Positions 41,925 to 51,484 of a stretch of 64,000 nt of DNA are shown piece after piece. Source of the DNA: Verrucomicrobiaceae bacterium (GTDB lineage: Bacteria; Verrucomicrobiota; Verrucomicrobiia; Verrucomicrobiales; Verrucomicrobiaceae). Position numbers and translations under genes: made by a program. The number at the start of each line of letters is the position of its first letter. Within the stretch, counting starts at the first letter, position 1. Under the pieces are notes generated by a model. It was given only the letters and a program-made list of their open reading frames with translations. It did not search any database and was not told the DNA's origin. The stretch spans positions 62,001 to 126,000 of the forward strand of contig JADJPW010000009.1 in assembly GCA_016713035.1 (NCBI GenBank), in the 5' to 3' direction.

Positions 41925-44435
41925 TCACCGACTTATGTTCCCAACAAAAATCTCACTCCCCACCAACGCGAGCATCAAATCCCGCACGCGATAGCCATCC
42001 TTCTCGCACGCATCGAGCAGCGACTCGATCTCGCGGCGGTCGGAATACCGGACGGGGGTGCCGGTGGCATAGACGGTGAACTGGTGGAGCAGATTTCGCG
42101 CGAGCTGGCGTGGGTTGGCGGCGAGGATGGCTTTCAGAGCGTGCACATCGTTGAACCTGCGACCGTCGATGAGTTGGCCGCTCGCATCGACGTTTGCGGC
42201 AAGCGTGTAGCTGAAGTCGTGACCGGCGCGGTCGATACCGGTGATGCGTTCGCCTTCTTCGATACCGCGATAACGCGTGCGCCAGCCGCCGAGGATGTCA
42301 AAACTCTCCAAAGCGAGGCCGACAGGATCAAACTTGGCGTGGCAACTGGCGCAGGATTTTTCCTTCGTGTGCAGCGCCATGAGATCGCGGATGGTTTTGG
42401 CCCCGCGAATGTCCGGCTCCACGGCAGGCACGCTGGGCGGTGGCGGCGGCGGAGGCTGGCCGATGAGCCGTTCCATCACCCACGCTCCACGCACGACAGG
42501 CGAGGTGTTCGTGCCATTCGCGCTGACTTTAAAAACCGCGGCCTGCGTGAGCAATCCACCAAACGGACTGCCCCGCAGCACGGCGACTTTTCGCATGGCG
42601 GAGCCGCTGAGAGGCGGGAGCTGGTAGTGCTTCGCGAGACGGTCGTTCGCGAAGACGAAATCCGCTTTCACGAGCACGCTGGCGGGCAGGTTGTCGCGAA
42701 TCATCGCGGTGAAAAAGGTCCGCGTCTCGCGCTCCATGCTCTCCACGAGATACTCATCAAAGCGATACTCCGGGAAGAGCCGGATGTCGGGATCATCACG
42801 GCGGATGTGGCGCAGGCTGAGCCAGTAGTCGGTGAAGTTTTTCACGAAGCGATCAAAGCCTTCGCTGGCAATGAGACGTTTGGTTTCCTCGCGCAGCGTC
42901 TTGGCATCTCGCAGACGTTTCTGAGCCGCGAGATCGCTCAAACGCGAATCAGGCCGCGAGTTCGTGAGGAAGTGCGACAAGCGTGAGGCGATGGCGAAAT
43001 GATCGTCCGCCGATTCCGGCTCGCGCAGGTAGATGAAGTCGCCGGAGGCCAAAAAGGCTTTGTAACCGGCCAGCAGCGCCTCTTTGAACGACGAACCTTT
43101 CTCCAAGCGCTCAGCGATGAGCGCCTCAAACAAGCGCAAATCATCTTCTGATACTGGTTCGCGTGCCGCGAGGCTCACAAAGCGACGCAGCAGCCGTTTT
43201 GCATCCTCTTGGGCGTTCTTTGGCATCACCTCGATGCCGAGATCATCAAACAGCACACGATGCGAAGGCGGCGGCCAGCTTGGCGGCGGAATGGGGCCTT
43301 CAACTTCGAGCCATTGCACCGCGACACCCGGCTGACCGCCCTCCGGGAAAGGCGGGTAGCGATAGGTCGGCGCGGAGCCGTTGGGATTCTGCGCCAGCGG
43401 CATCGGCAGGCCGAGCAGGCTGTATTCAAAGGACTCGCCCGCACGCAGCGTGATTGTCGTCTCATAGACTTGCTGCTCAGGCTGGATGTCGATCACGCCG
43501 CCGGAGGCACGCACTTCATTGATGATGTCCACGCCAGCCGGTTTGCGCGTGCGGAAGGTCATCGGCACCGGTTGCTTCGCGGACAGCAAGGCGTAGCCCG
43601 GCTGCTGCAGCACCGCACGAGCCGAAAAACGCACCTTGTAGCGCCCCGCGTGCTTCGCGACGACATTGCGCGGCGTGCCGAGATACGGCCAGCTCGCCGA
43701 GCGAAACAGCGCCATCTCTAGCGACTCATCCTTCACAGCTTCTTTGGCCTTTTTGCCATCCAACTCGATGAACTTGCTGTCCTTGGTGAAAAACATCGCC
43801 TCGCGATTCCCAAACGTGCCGGTGCCCGGAAACAAATCCGTGCCCACCACTCGCTTTTTCACCAACGGCGGCGGCGCAGGCTCCGTGACCATCGCCGCAC
43901 GCAGCGCGGCCTCCGCCGCATCCAGATAGGCCGTGAGCTGCACGCGCGACATGTCGAGCACGCTGCCCGTTTTGTTAAACCGATGCCCCTCGCGGTCCTC
44001 CGGCAAAATATCGCGAATGTCGAGATCGGGCAGTTGCAGCACATCACGCAGATTTTGCTCATACTCGTTGCGATTCAGCCTGCGCAGCGGTCCCCGGCCA
44101 TTCGCCAGCACCTCCGCGCGATCCGCTTGATAGAGCGATGCATCCAGCGCCTTCACCAAAGCCGCCCGATCCACCGCCGCCATGTCCTCCACCTTCGGCG
44201 GCATCTCGCCTTTCTCCACACGGTCATGCACGCGCACCCAGCGCTCACGCATGGCATTATCACGCAGATCAAAAGTCAGCGCCGTGAGGTCGAGCCCGCC
44301 CTTTTTTGTCTCCGCATCATGACAGTCGATGCAGCTCTGCTCGATCTGCGACGGCACACTCTGGGCATGAGCCGTGGAGAGCGGCAAAAGACCACAAAAC
44401 AGAAAGATCGGAAGGACGCGGTGGCAGAAAATCAT
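41925..44435 (-). CDS. DUF1587/1592/1588/1585 exported c-type cytochrome protein
   Basis: 836 residues with signal peptide (VLPIFLFCGLLPLSTAHA). An N-terminal heme site SCIDCHDAETKKGGLDL (about 34-50) is followed by RLNRNEYEQNLRDVL (DUF1587), a carbohydrate-binding-like insert (about 175-370), FVSLAAREPVSEDDLRLFEA (DUF1595), a DUF1592 block (SGDFIYLREPESADDHFAIA), DUF1588 with LTQAAVFKVSANGTNTSPVV, the second heme site SCASCHAKFDPVGLALE, and DUF1585 at the end (LARNLLHQFTVYATGTPV). This is the planctomycete-type cytochrome module paired with DUF1552. A role in periplasmic oxidation coupled to polysaccharide use is inference. It is coupled by a four-base overlap to the esterase gene at 44432. 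Confidence 0.88.
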   Translation of the reverse strand: MIFCHRVLPIFLFCGLLPLSTAHAQSVPSQIEQSCIDCHDAETKKGGLDLTALTFDLRDNAMRERWVRVHDRVEKGEMPPKVEDMAAVDRAALVKALDASLYQADRAEVLANGRGPLRRLNRNEYEQNLRDVLQLPDLDIRDILPEDREGHRFNKTGSVLDMSRVQLTAYLDAAEAALRAAMVTEPAPPPLVKKRVVGTDLFPGTGTFGNREAMFFTKDSKFIELDGKKAKEAVKDESLEMALFRSASWPYLGTPRNVVAKHAGRYKVRFSARAVLQQPGYALLSAKQPVPMTFRTRKPAGVDIINEVRASGGVIDIQPEQQVYETTITLRAGESFEYSLLGLPMPLAQNPNGSAPTYRYPPFPEGGQPGVAVQWLEVEGPIPPPSWPPPSHRVLFDDLGIEVMPKNAQEDAKRLLRRFVSLAAREPVSEDDLRLFEALIAERLEKGSSFKEALLAGYKAFLASGDFIYLREPESADDHFAIASRLSHFLTNSRPDSRLSDLAAQKRLRDAKTLREETKRLIASEGFDRFVKNFTDYWLSLRHIRRDDPDIRLFPEYRFDEYLVESMERETRTFFTAMIRDNLPASVLVKADFVFANDRLAKHYQLPPLSGSAMRKVAVLRGSPFGGLLTQAAVFKVSANGTNTSPVVRGAWVMERLIGQPPPPPPPSVPAVEPDIRGAKTIRDLMALHTKEKSCASCHAKFDPVGLALESFDILGGWRTRYRGIEEGERITGIDRAGHDFSYTLAANVDASGQLIDGRRFNDVHALKAILAANPRQLARNLLHQFTVYATGTPVRYSDRREIESLLDACEKDGYRVRDLMLALVGSEIFVGNISR

Positions 44436-45391
44436 CGACTGGGGGATGATGAAACGCGTTCCAAATGCTTTTTCATAAAATCAGCCGTCTTTGTCATGAT
44501 TTCTTCGAGTGTCGGACTCAGCGAGCCGCCGACTTCGCGCCAGTTATGGCCGGAGTTTTGGACGATGAAGGCCTCCACGGTCGCTTTCACGGCATCCGCA
44601 CGTTCCTTCATGTAATGCGCATGCTGCAAGGGGATGGTCGGATCTTTGTCGCCCTGCATCATGAGCAGCGGAGGGCTCTCGGGGCGCAGGTAGTTCACCG
44701 GACTGACCTCGCGATAGGCGGCGAGCCTCGTCTTCTCGTCCGCGCCCGCTTTGAGGATGCGCGAGCCGAAGCGATCTCGCACGTCGCTGCCGCCGGGCGG
44801 AGTGAAGAGGTCCATCTTCTCAAAATCACACGGCCCATACCACGACACACCGGCGATGAGGCGATACTTCGCATCCGCGAGCGCTGGATCGCCTGCAAAC
44901 GACTCCGGCGGCGATAGTAGCAGCATCTGCGCGAGATGGCCACCCGCCGAATCGCCCCAGGTGAAGACGCGTTCGGCATCGAGCGAGAACCGCGCCGCGT
45001 TCCTCGCGAGAAAGCGGAGCGCGTCCTTCGCATCCGTCACACAATCGCGCACGGTGATGGTTCCGCCTGCCGTGCAGAGTCGGTAGTCCACCGACGCCAC
45101 GCAAAAGCCCTGCGCATTCAGCGCCTTCACGCCCATGAGCCTCACGCCGCGCTCAATCGTCTTTATTCCCGCCGCCCAGCCTCCGCCATGCGTGAAAAGC
45201 ACCAGCGGAACCTTCGCTCCGGCTTTCGGCGCGGCGGGATAATGCAGATCGAGCTTCAGTGGGCCTTGCTCGGTCACTTTGTAGGTCACATCGAGCTTCG
45301 TCGTGGTCGAGACGGGAGTTTCGGCCCGTGATGGGGCGAATGCTGCCAGCAACAACGTGGCGGTGAAGATGAGAGCGGCCTTCGAGTGCAT
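44432..45391 (-). CDS. exported alpha/beta hydrolase (BD-FAE/esterase-lipase type)
   Basis: About 319 residues from ATG 45391 with signal peptide MHSKAALIFTATLLLAAFAP; a longer reading to 45475 is less likely. HSL-type esterase motifs: VLFTHGGGWAAG (oxyanion hole), VASVDYRL, VFTWGDSAGGHLAQMLLL (nucleophile), MMQGDKDPTIPLQHA (Asp) and QNSGHNWRE (His). It overlaps the downstream cytochrome gene by four bases. Probably an acetyl or feruloyl esterase acting with the other secreted enzymes. Confidence 0.85.
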   Translation of the reverse strand: MHSKAALIFTATLLLAAFAPSRAETPVSTTTKLDVTYKVTEQGPLKLDLHYPAAPKAGAKVPLVLFTHGGGWAAGIKTIERGVRLMGVKALNAQGFCVASVDYRLCTAGGTITVRDCVTDAKDALRFLARNAARFSLDAERVFTWGDSAGGHLAQMLLLSPPESFAGDPALADAKYRLIAGVSWYGPCDFEKMDLFTPPGGSDVRDRFGSRILKAGADEKTRLAAYREVSPVNYLRPESPPLLMMQGDKDPTIPLQHAHYMKERADAVKATVEAFIVQNSGHNWREVGGSLSPTLEEIMTKTADFMKKHLERVSSSPSR

Positions 45392-45478
45392 GTGGAGTGA
45401 ATGGGTGATGAGGGCGTAGGCAATGTGGTGCAGTCGCCTCGACTGCTCAAATGAGTCCAGAGAACTCAACCACACTCG

Positions 45479-46180
45479 TCACTTCGTCGGCAGGGCCTTT
45501 AGCACCTCTTCCACGCATTTATCGCCGAGAATCTGATAGGCGGGCCCATTCCAGTGGAACTTGTCTTTGCCGCCGCGGGCGAGGTCGAGCTTGTCCATGA
45601 GCAGGGCGTAGAAGTCGCTCACGGGCACGCCGCATTCGGCCATGACTTTGGCCGCCATGCGGTTGTGGTCGATGATGGTGCCGTTGATGACAGGATCGAG
45701 TTTTTTGACATCGCCTTCGAGCATCACGGGCGTGCTGCTGGCCCAGATCAATTTGGCATTGGGCAGCTTCGTCTTGATGGCATCGACGTAGCCTTTCGTC
45801 AGCGGCTCGAAGGTGCCCGGCTTGATGCGGCCCTCCTGCCAGCCATGCAGACCCATGTTGAAGTGAATCACGTCATACGGCCCCTTCGCGAGCACCTCGG
45901 GCAGGATCTTCGTGTTGAGATGCTCGGACTGGTTGTAGGGATTCACCCAGGCATCGACGTAGGCCTTGCCGTCGAGCTTCTTGATCGCATGCGCCATGTA
46001 ACCGCTCAGGATCGAGTCGCCGATGAGCAGCACACGCGGTTGCTTCGGGTCTTCAATTTTCGCCTGATTGAGCTTCCAGCCTTTGCCATCGGAATGCAGC
46101 CGCGGATCAGTCTCGACCGGTGTTTCGGCGGCGAGTGCATGTAGAGTAAGGGTGACAAAAAGGGCGAAGAGCTTCATCAA
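45479..46180 (-). CDS. exported SGNH/GDSL hydrolase
   Basis: 233 residues with signal peptide MMKLFALFVTLTLHALAAET. SGNH blocks: RVLLIGDSILSGYMAH (Ser), VIHFNMGLHGWQEG (Gly/Asn region), LIWASSTPVML and a final DKFHWNGPAYQILGDK (Asp and His). Carbohydrate acetylesterase is the common activity of such small exported proteins. It stands 26 bases downstream of the frameshifted esterase fusion and 87 bases upstream of the esterase at 44432, all leftward. Confidence 0.85.
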   Translation of the reverse strand: MMKLFALFVTLTLHALAAETPVETDPRLHSDGKGWKLNQAKIEDPKQPRVLLIGDSILSGYMAHAIKKLDGKAYVDAWVNPYNQSEHLNTKILPEVLAKGPYDVIHFNMGLHGWQEGRIKPGTFEPLTKGYVDAIKTKLPNAKLIWASSTPVMLEGDVKKLDPVINGTIIDHNRMAAKVMAECGVPVSDFYALLMDKLDLARGGKDKFHWNGPAYQILGDKCVEEVLKALPTK

Positions 46181-46206
46181 AGTGAAACCGCGTGTTGGAG
46201 GACGAT

Positions 46207-48367
46207 CTATCTCACGACTCCATCTCGCTGAAACGCCTGCCAGTCGTGGGCGTAGTCTGCGTTGAGGAGCCAGGAGGCGGTGGATTTGTCGCCGGAGAAA
46301 TCGGCGAAGGGGGCGGTGGGGAGCTTTTGGAAGCCGCCGGGTTTTGTTTGCCAGTTTTGGCCGAGGTGACCGCTTTCGAGGGTGGGCGTGAGGAGCTTCA
46401 CGGGGCCTTTGCGTGCATCAGCATCAGCGGGGACGCGGGCGGCGAAGCTGTGACGCAGGAAGGAGAAAACGAGCGGCCAGGTCTTCTCGCCGGGGCCGTG
46501 GCCGGTCTTCGGCTCGACGGCTATGTTCCAGAGGGCGCGATGGTTTTTGCGCAGGGCGGGCACGACGGCGAGGTTTTCTTCTTTGGAAGGTCGTGCGAGA
46601 AAAGGATCGTCCTCACCGAAGATGACGAGGCCGGGCACATGCGCCGCACCGGGCTGATAAACTTGAAACGTGGTGCCGGGACGCATCGAAACGAAGCCCC
46701 ACACGCGCTGCGGCTCATACGAGGCAAAAATGGCCGAAAAGCCGGTGCCGTTCGAGTGGCCGTATAAAAAGAGCGGCGCGTGCTCCAGCTCGGGATGGCC
46801 GCTTTTTGTGCCAAAAGCCTTCAAGTGATCGAAAAGCAGGCTTCTCGGCCAAAAGCCGCGCTGCATGGGATTGCCGACAAATTTGAAAAGAGCGAGGTGA
46901 AGCTCCTTCGCGAGCTTTCGCATGTCGGCGCGGCGGAACAGATTCTCGCCGCTGCCGTGACCGGACATGACGACGATGCCTTTCACGCTTTCGATGCCCT
47001 CTGGCAACCAGAGATCAAAGGCGACTTCCTCGCGCTTGCCTTCGCCTTTTTGCTTCACGGCCTCGCGCCATTGCTCATCGCTCACTTTCCAGTCCCAGTT
47101 GCGACTGACGACCTGCTGCGGATCGGGCGTGCCCCACTTCGCTTCGTCGAGCACGCCGTTCCAGCTCTTCGTGTCCTTCGTCTGCACGTTCGCACTGACC
47201 CAGCCGAGGCTGTGGCACTCGGGGAGTTGCGCAAAATCGCTCCATTCGGTGCCGCCGTTGGCCTGACGTGGCGTGGTCCATTGTGCATCGAGCCAGGGGA
47301 TGACCTTCTCCGCCCACTTCGCACCATGCTCACGCAGGCCGGGGCCGCTGAAGTGAACGCCCTTGCCATCGCGCTCGCGGAGTTTGCCTTTCAAGGCATC
47401 GCTGTCCGGGCCTTCGAGCGCGATGCCATCCTTCCAAAGCGAAGCCTGCGCCGCGCGGATGTCGTCGCTGCCTTCATCGCCGGGCACATGGTAGCTCGCC
47501 TGCGCCACGAACCACGGCGCTTCCCAGCCGATGGCACGACGCGAGTCACGGATGATCTTCTCCAAAGACTCGCGGTAAAGTTTGCCTGGCAATGTGCGAG
47601 TGGCGTCCTTTTGATTCGCATCGCTCTCACCCTGATGCCAGAGCACGGCGCGAAAGCCCTGTGGCCCCACCGACTTCATCCGCGCGATGAAAGCATCATA
47701 CGCCGCGCCTTTGCTGGCCCACTGGCCGTTCGGGAGCTGCTCCACGCGACTCACCAGCGTCGGTGGATTCGGAAACGTCGCGCCTTTCGGCAACCACTCG
47801 CGCACACTCGTCGCGCCGATGCCGCAGGCGATGATGCCCACGGGCACGTTCTCCTTTGCCGCGATGGCATCCGCAAACGGCGGCACGAAACTGCCGCGCA
47901 TACCACTCGCACCCGGCTGCGGATCATCCGCGATGCGCCACGCGTCGTGACTTCGTCGTCTGCTTTTCCTGGCCGTGATTCGCCGAGTTCGACTGCCCCG
48001 CGATGACAAACACCTCGCCGATGCCCACATGCGCCACGCTGCCGAGCGCGAGCTGCTTTCCACCCTGCACGACCTGCACTTCCACCTTCCACCAGCCACC
48101 TGCGGGTGCTTCGTATGAGGCGATGATCTTGCGCCCCTTCACCGAGTTGCCCTGCGACCAAGTCGTTGGCTTGTCATTGTTCACCAGCCGCACCTGAACG
48201 GCAGCATCGGCAGGGACATCCTCCGACAACTCCCCCGCAATCCGCAGCAACCCTTTCCCCGGACTGCTGCGCTGCACGACTTGGTAATCGATCGGTGAGG
48301 TCAAAGTCAGATCAGCCGCGTGCAGTGAAATGGCGGTGAGAAAGAGAAGAGCGAGGAGACGGTTCAT
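46207..48367 (-). pseudogene. sialate O-acetylesterase/hydrolase fusion with one frameshift
   Basis: From ATG 48367 (MNRLLALLFLTAISLHAADL, signal peptide) the frame encodes a beta domain and the SASA motif EVFVIAGQSNSANHGQEKQT, then loses frame near 47940-47952. The other frame continues at once with DAWRIADDPQPGASGMRGSF and VGIIACGIGATSVREWLPKG, RAVLWHQGESDANQ. One extra base explains the break. After about residue 340 an alpha/beta hydrolase-like domain follows (GIVVMSGHGSGENLFRRADM, FLYGHSNGTGFSAIF, VIFGEDDPF), and the protein runs to the stop at 46207-46209. Combined length is about 719 residues. If the extra base is a sequencing error, this is an active two-domain esterase. Confidence 0.8.
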
Positions 48368-48397
48368 TGAAATAAACAGGCTGTAGAATGGGGCGAG

Positions 48398-48451
48398 AAG
48401 ACAAAATCATAGGGGGTGAAATCATGATTCTGTCAGTCATTATTTTGTCTT
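48398..48451. promoter_or_regulatory. long inverted repeat upstream of the esterase fusion gene
   Basis: AAGACAAAAT (48398-48407) and ATTTTGTCTT (48442-48451) are perfect inverted arms around an AT-rich centre that itself contains the palindrome AATCATGATT (48420-48429). It begins 31 bases upstream of the start at 48367. This layout fits an operator, or a large RNA hairpin in the leader. Confidence 0.45.
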
Positions 48452-48499
48452 TGCTGAGACTGCTTCATTGAATTTACCTCTGTCGATGAGGGGTGCCGC

Positions 48500-48772
48500 T
48501 CACCACGCATCACTGCGGAATGGCGAGGTGACGATGACTTTCTCGCCGTCGATCATTGCGGCGGCGGGATGGAAGGTCTTGTCGGCTGCGGCGAGTTCGA
48601 AGCCTTCGATTTGGCCTGCGCGGGCTTTCAGGCCTTCCGCGTGCTCGAAGATGCAGGTGGCGCTGCCGTTTCCAAACTGCTGCGCCTTGGGCAAAGGGCC
48701 GCTCCAGGCGATGTTTTGGCCGTAAACCTTCGCCAGTGCCCGCCGACGTCGCGTTATCCCACTGCGATCCAC
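48500..48772 (-). pseudogene. C-terminal relic of a sialate O-acetylesterase
   Basis: The reverse strand from about 48740 encodes ALAKVYGQNIAWSGPLPKAQ, then HAEGLKARAGQIEGFELAAA and DKTFHPAAAMIDGEKVIVTS, ending SPFRSDAW and stop at 48500. This is the normal C-terminal end of SASA (CE20-like) proteins, here without the catalytic region. The matching N-terminal part appears 9.5 kb away at 58239-58569 on the same strand. Confidence 0.75.
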
Positions 48773-49037
48773 CCGTTTCCTGCATCACCTGGGATCAGCG
48801 CCCCGTCATACGCCGCATCGTCAACTGGACCTCCAACGTCTCCCGCAGCACACCCGACTTCCAGCAAACCCTCACGCAAGCGAGGTTCATGCCTGGGGGC
48901 ACAGTCGGGCCGATCAGCAGCTCATCGCGACGCTGATTCATTCACATTCAATCCTTGGCTGAATCAAAAAAACGTCCGTGCGCCCACGAGGCATGATGAC
49001 GGTGTCTCGCATCCTACGCGGGGCATCCGCAGTGTTG
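48773..49037. other. no gene recognised
   Basis: Short open frames exist on both strands (for example RPVIRRIVNWTSNVSRSTPD read rightward), but none resembles a known family. It probably holds decayed sequence between the esterase relic and the PEP-CTERM gene. Confidence 0.45.
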
Positions 49038-51404
49038 CTAGTTATGCACGGCACTTTTGCGGCGGCGCAGCATGAGGCCAGTCAGGCCTAGCATGAGAAG
49101 GATGGCCCTGGAAGGCTCGGGCACGCCGACGATGCTGATGGTGCCGAGGGTGTAGAGATTGGAGCTGTCGATGCTGAGTCCGGGGGCGAGGGTGATGTCC
49201 GTGAAGTCCTCCGTAAAGGTGCCAGTGCGTGTTGTGAGGCCGGTCCAGTCGAAGATGCGGAAGATGTCGCCGTTCTGGAAGGTGAGCGTGTTGGGGTTGC
49301 TGAGTTTCAGCGTTGCTCCGCTGGTGATGTCGAGCGTGCCGAAGAGGCGGAGCATGTCGGCGGCGGCGAGCGATCCGCTTTGATCGGCTCCGGTGGTGGA
49401 CCACAGGTCGATGTCCAGGTAGCTGACGGCACCAAAGACGGTGCTGCCGGTGCCGGAGGTGTTCAGAGTGAAGTCGCTGCCGGCGGTGGCTCCGGTGCGC
49501 CCCATTTGGAAGGTGCCGTTGATATAGACATAGTTGTTGGCGGCCGTGGTGATGGCTCCGTCACCTTGGAGTGTGGCTGCGGCGGCGATGGTGACAGTGC
49601 CTGTGCCCGTGCCGGAGCCTGTGGTGTTGTTTAGTTCCAGGGCACCTGAGTTGACGTTGGTGGCTCCGTTGTAGGTGTTGGCTCCGCTCAGGATCTGGGT
49701 GCCGGTGCCTGTTTTGGTGAGCGAGAGAGTGCTGGCGGAGTTGCTGATGGTGCCTGTGAAGGTGCCGTTAGCATTGTTGCCGCCCAGGCTGAGCGCGGCG
49801 GCGGTGGAGTTGCCGTAAGTGACGAAGCCGCTGCCGTTCAGGCCGTTGATGCTGGCGGTGCCACCGGTGACGGGGAGGCGGTAGGTGCCCTGCACATACA
49901 CGTCACCGGTGCGTGCGCCGCTGGGCAGCACGCCGTTGGAAATGATGGCCGCGCCGAGGATGTGGGTGTCGCCTGTGTAAGTGCTGCTGGTGCCGGAGAG
50001 AGTGAGTAGTTCGTCGGTGCGGAGGCCGTAGAGAGCGAGGCCGCCAGTGCCGGAAATGTTTCCAGAGATGGTGGCGGCGCGGGCCATGCCGATCACGCCT
50101 TGAGCGCTGCCGAAATCCAGAGGGGCGCTGATGCTCTGGCTGGTGGAGGCAAAGAAAACCGCGCCGCTGGTGACGCTGAGCGTGCCTGCGCCGGAGAGCA
50201 CGGTGCTGGCACTGCCGAGGATGAGAGAGTTGGCCGTGGTGCCGCTGCTGATGGCGCTGCTGGCGGTGAGGCGCACGTTGTCCGTGGCACTGCCGAAGGC
50301 CGCTGCAAACTCGGTGCCCGTATTCAGCGGGCGAATGCCATTGGCGGCGGTGTAGGTGACAAAAGTGGAGCCAATGTCGCTGCCGGAGGTGCCGCCGAGC
50401 GCCCAGGGGACGATGCTGATGCTGGTAGTGCCTGCCGCGCCTCCGCCACCGACAAGAGTAGGCGCGGTGCCGGTGATTTCGATGTTGCCGCTGTTGGCGG
50501 TGTTGCTGGCGATGGTGTTGGCTCCGAGATTGGTGCCGCGAAAAACAGCCACGCCCTGAGCCTGGCGGTCCACGCTGGTGAAGGTGAGCCGGGTGTTGCG
50601 CGCGGCATTCGGACTGAGCGTCACGGTGGGCACGGTGTTGCCTGCGCTTTGAGCGAGCGGGGAGGCACCATTGATGACGAGATTGCCAGAGATGCTGTCC
50701 GCTGAGTTCGCGGTCGAGTTACCACTGACGAGGAGCCTGCCGCTGGACTGGAGGGTGACGCTCTGTGCCCGCGTGGTGCCAGTGACACCGCTGGTGCTGC
50801 TGTCGAACTGCAAAATGCCGCCCTGCGTGACGGTGATGTCGGAGCTTGCCGCGTTTCCGCCGGCACCCGCGAGCTTCATCGTGCCGCCCGCCGCCGTGGG
50901 GCTGTTTCCCGTGAGGGTGAAGTCGCCGTTGGAGATGGCATTGAGGAAGGTCAGCACCTTGCTGGTGTTCACAGTGATGCTGCGGTTCACGCCACCGAGG
51001 TCGATGTTCAGCCCCTGATTGGCGGTGGTGCTGCCCAGGGTGATGGTGCGGTTGCTCACGGGATTGACGACGATGTCGCCCGCAAGCGTGATGGTGCGGT
51101 TTGCGGTGCCTGCGGAGCGCAGCGTGAGATCAAAATTTCCCGTGTAGCCAAAGTTCAGCCCGCTGGTGAGCGTGGTGTCCGCGCCAAAGGTGGCCGTCTG
51201 AGCAGCCGTGAGTGTCAGCGAGGAGTCCCAGACGCCATTGATGCCGCCGCCGACCCAGTTCGCTGAGTAGTTGAAATCATGCGGCCCCGCGCCGGCTTGA
51301 TTAAAGCCCGTGGTCTGCGCCCAAACGCTGCTGGTGAAAAGGGCGGTGCTAAAAAGCAACGCGCGAACCAGGGTGCGTGGTGAAAAGGATGGGGCAAGGT
51401 GCAT
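49038..51404 (-). CDS. PEP-CTERM protein with autotransporter-type beta-strand repeats
   Basis: 788 residues with signal peptide (RALLFSTALFTSSVWAQ). The body is a long right-handed beta-helix-like repeat region rich in Gly, Ser, Thr and Asn, with LTKTGTGTQILSGANTYNGA and TNVNSGALELNNTTG, the passenger-associated transport repeat (PATR) signature of autotransporter-like adhesins. The C-terminus VPEPSRAILLMLGLTGLMLR, then RRKS is a PEP-CTERM sorting signal in place of an autotransporter barrel. Expected to be anchored at the cell surface via exosortase. Ligand unknown. Confidence 0.88.
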   Translation of the reverse strand: MHLAPSFSPRTLVRALLFSTALFTSSVWAQTTGFNQAGAGPHDFNYSANWVGGGINGVWDSSLTLTAAQTATFGADTTLTSGLNFGYTGNFDLTLRSAGTANRTITLAGDIVVNPVSNRTITLGSTTANQGLNIDLGGVNRSITVNTSKVLTFLNAISNGDFTLTGNSPTAAGGTMKLAGAGGNAASSDITVTQGGILQFDSSTSGVTGTTRAQSVTLQSSGRLLVSGNSTANSADSISGNLVINGASPLAQSAGNTVPTVTLSPNAARNTRLTFTSVDRQAQGVAVFRGTNLGANTIASNTANSGNIEITGTAPTLVGGGGAAGTTSISIVPWALGGTSGSDIGSTFVTYTAANGIRPLNTGTEFAAAFGSATDNVRLTASSAISSGTTANSLILGSASTVLSGAGTLSVTSGAVFFASTSQSISAPLDFGSAQGVIGMARAATISGNISGTGGLALYGLRTDELLTLSGTSSTYTGDTHILGAAIISNGVLPSGARTGDVYVQGTYRLPVTGGTASINGLNGSGFVTYGNSTAAALSLGGNNANGTFTGTISNSASTLSLTKTGTGTQILSGANTYNGATNVNSGALELNNTTGSGTGTGTVTIAAAATLQGDGAITTAANNYVYINGTFQMGRTGATAGSDFTLNTSGTGSTVFGAVSYLDIDLWSTTGADQSGSLAAADMLRLFGTLDITSGATLKLSNPNTLTFQNGDIFRIFDWTGLTTRTGTFTEDFTDITLAPGLSIDSSNLYTLGTISIVGVPEPSRAILLMLGLTGLMLRRRKSAVHN

Positions 51405-51484
51405 GAGAAGGATCAGCTGGAGGTTGGTCGCGACCTGTCCGCAGCCTGATTGCAGCCGCCATTTCTGGCAATATGGCCGGATGG

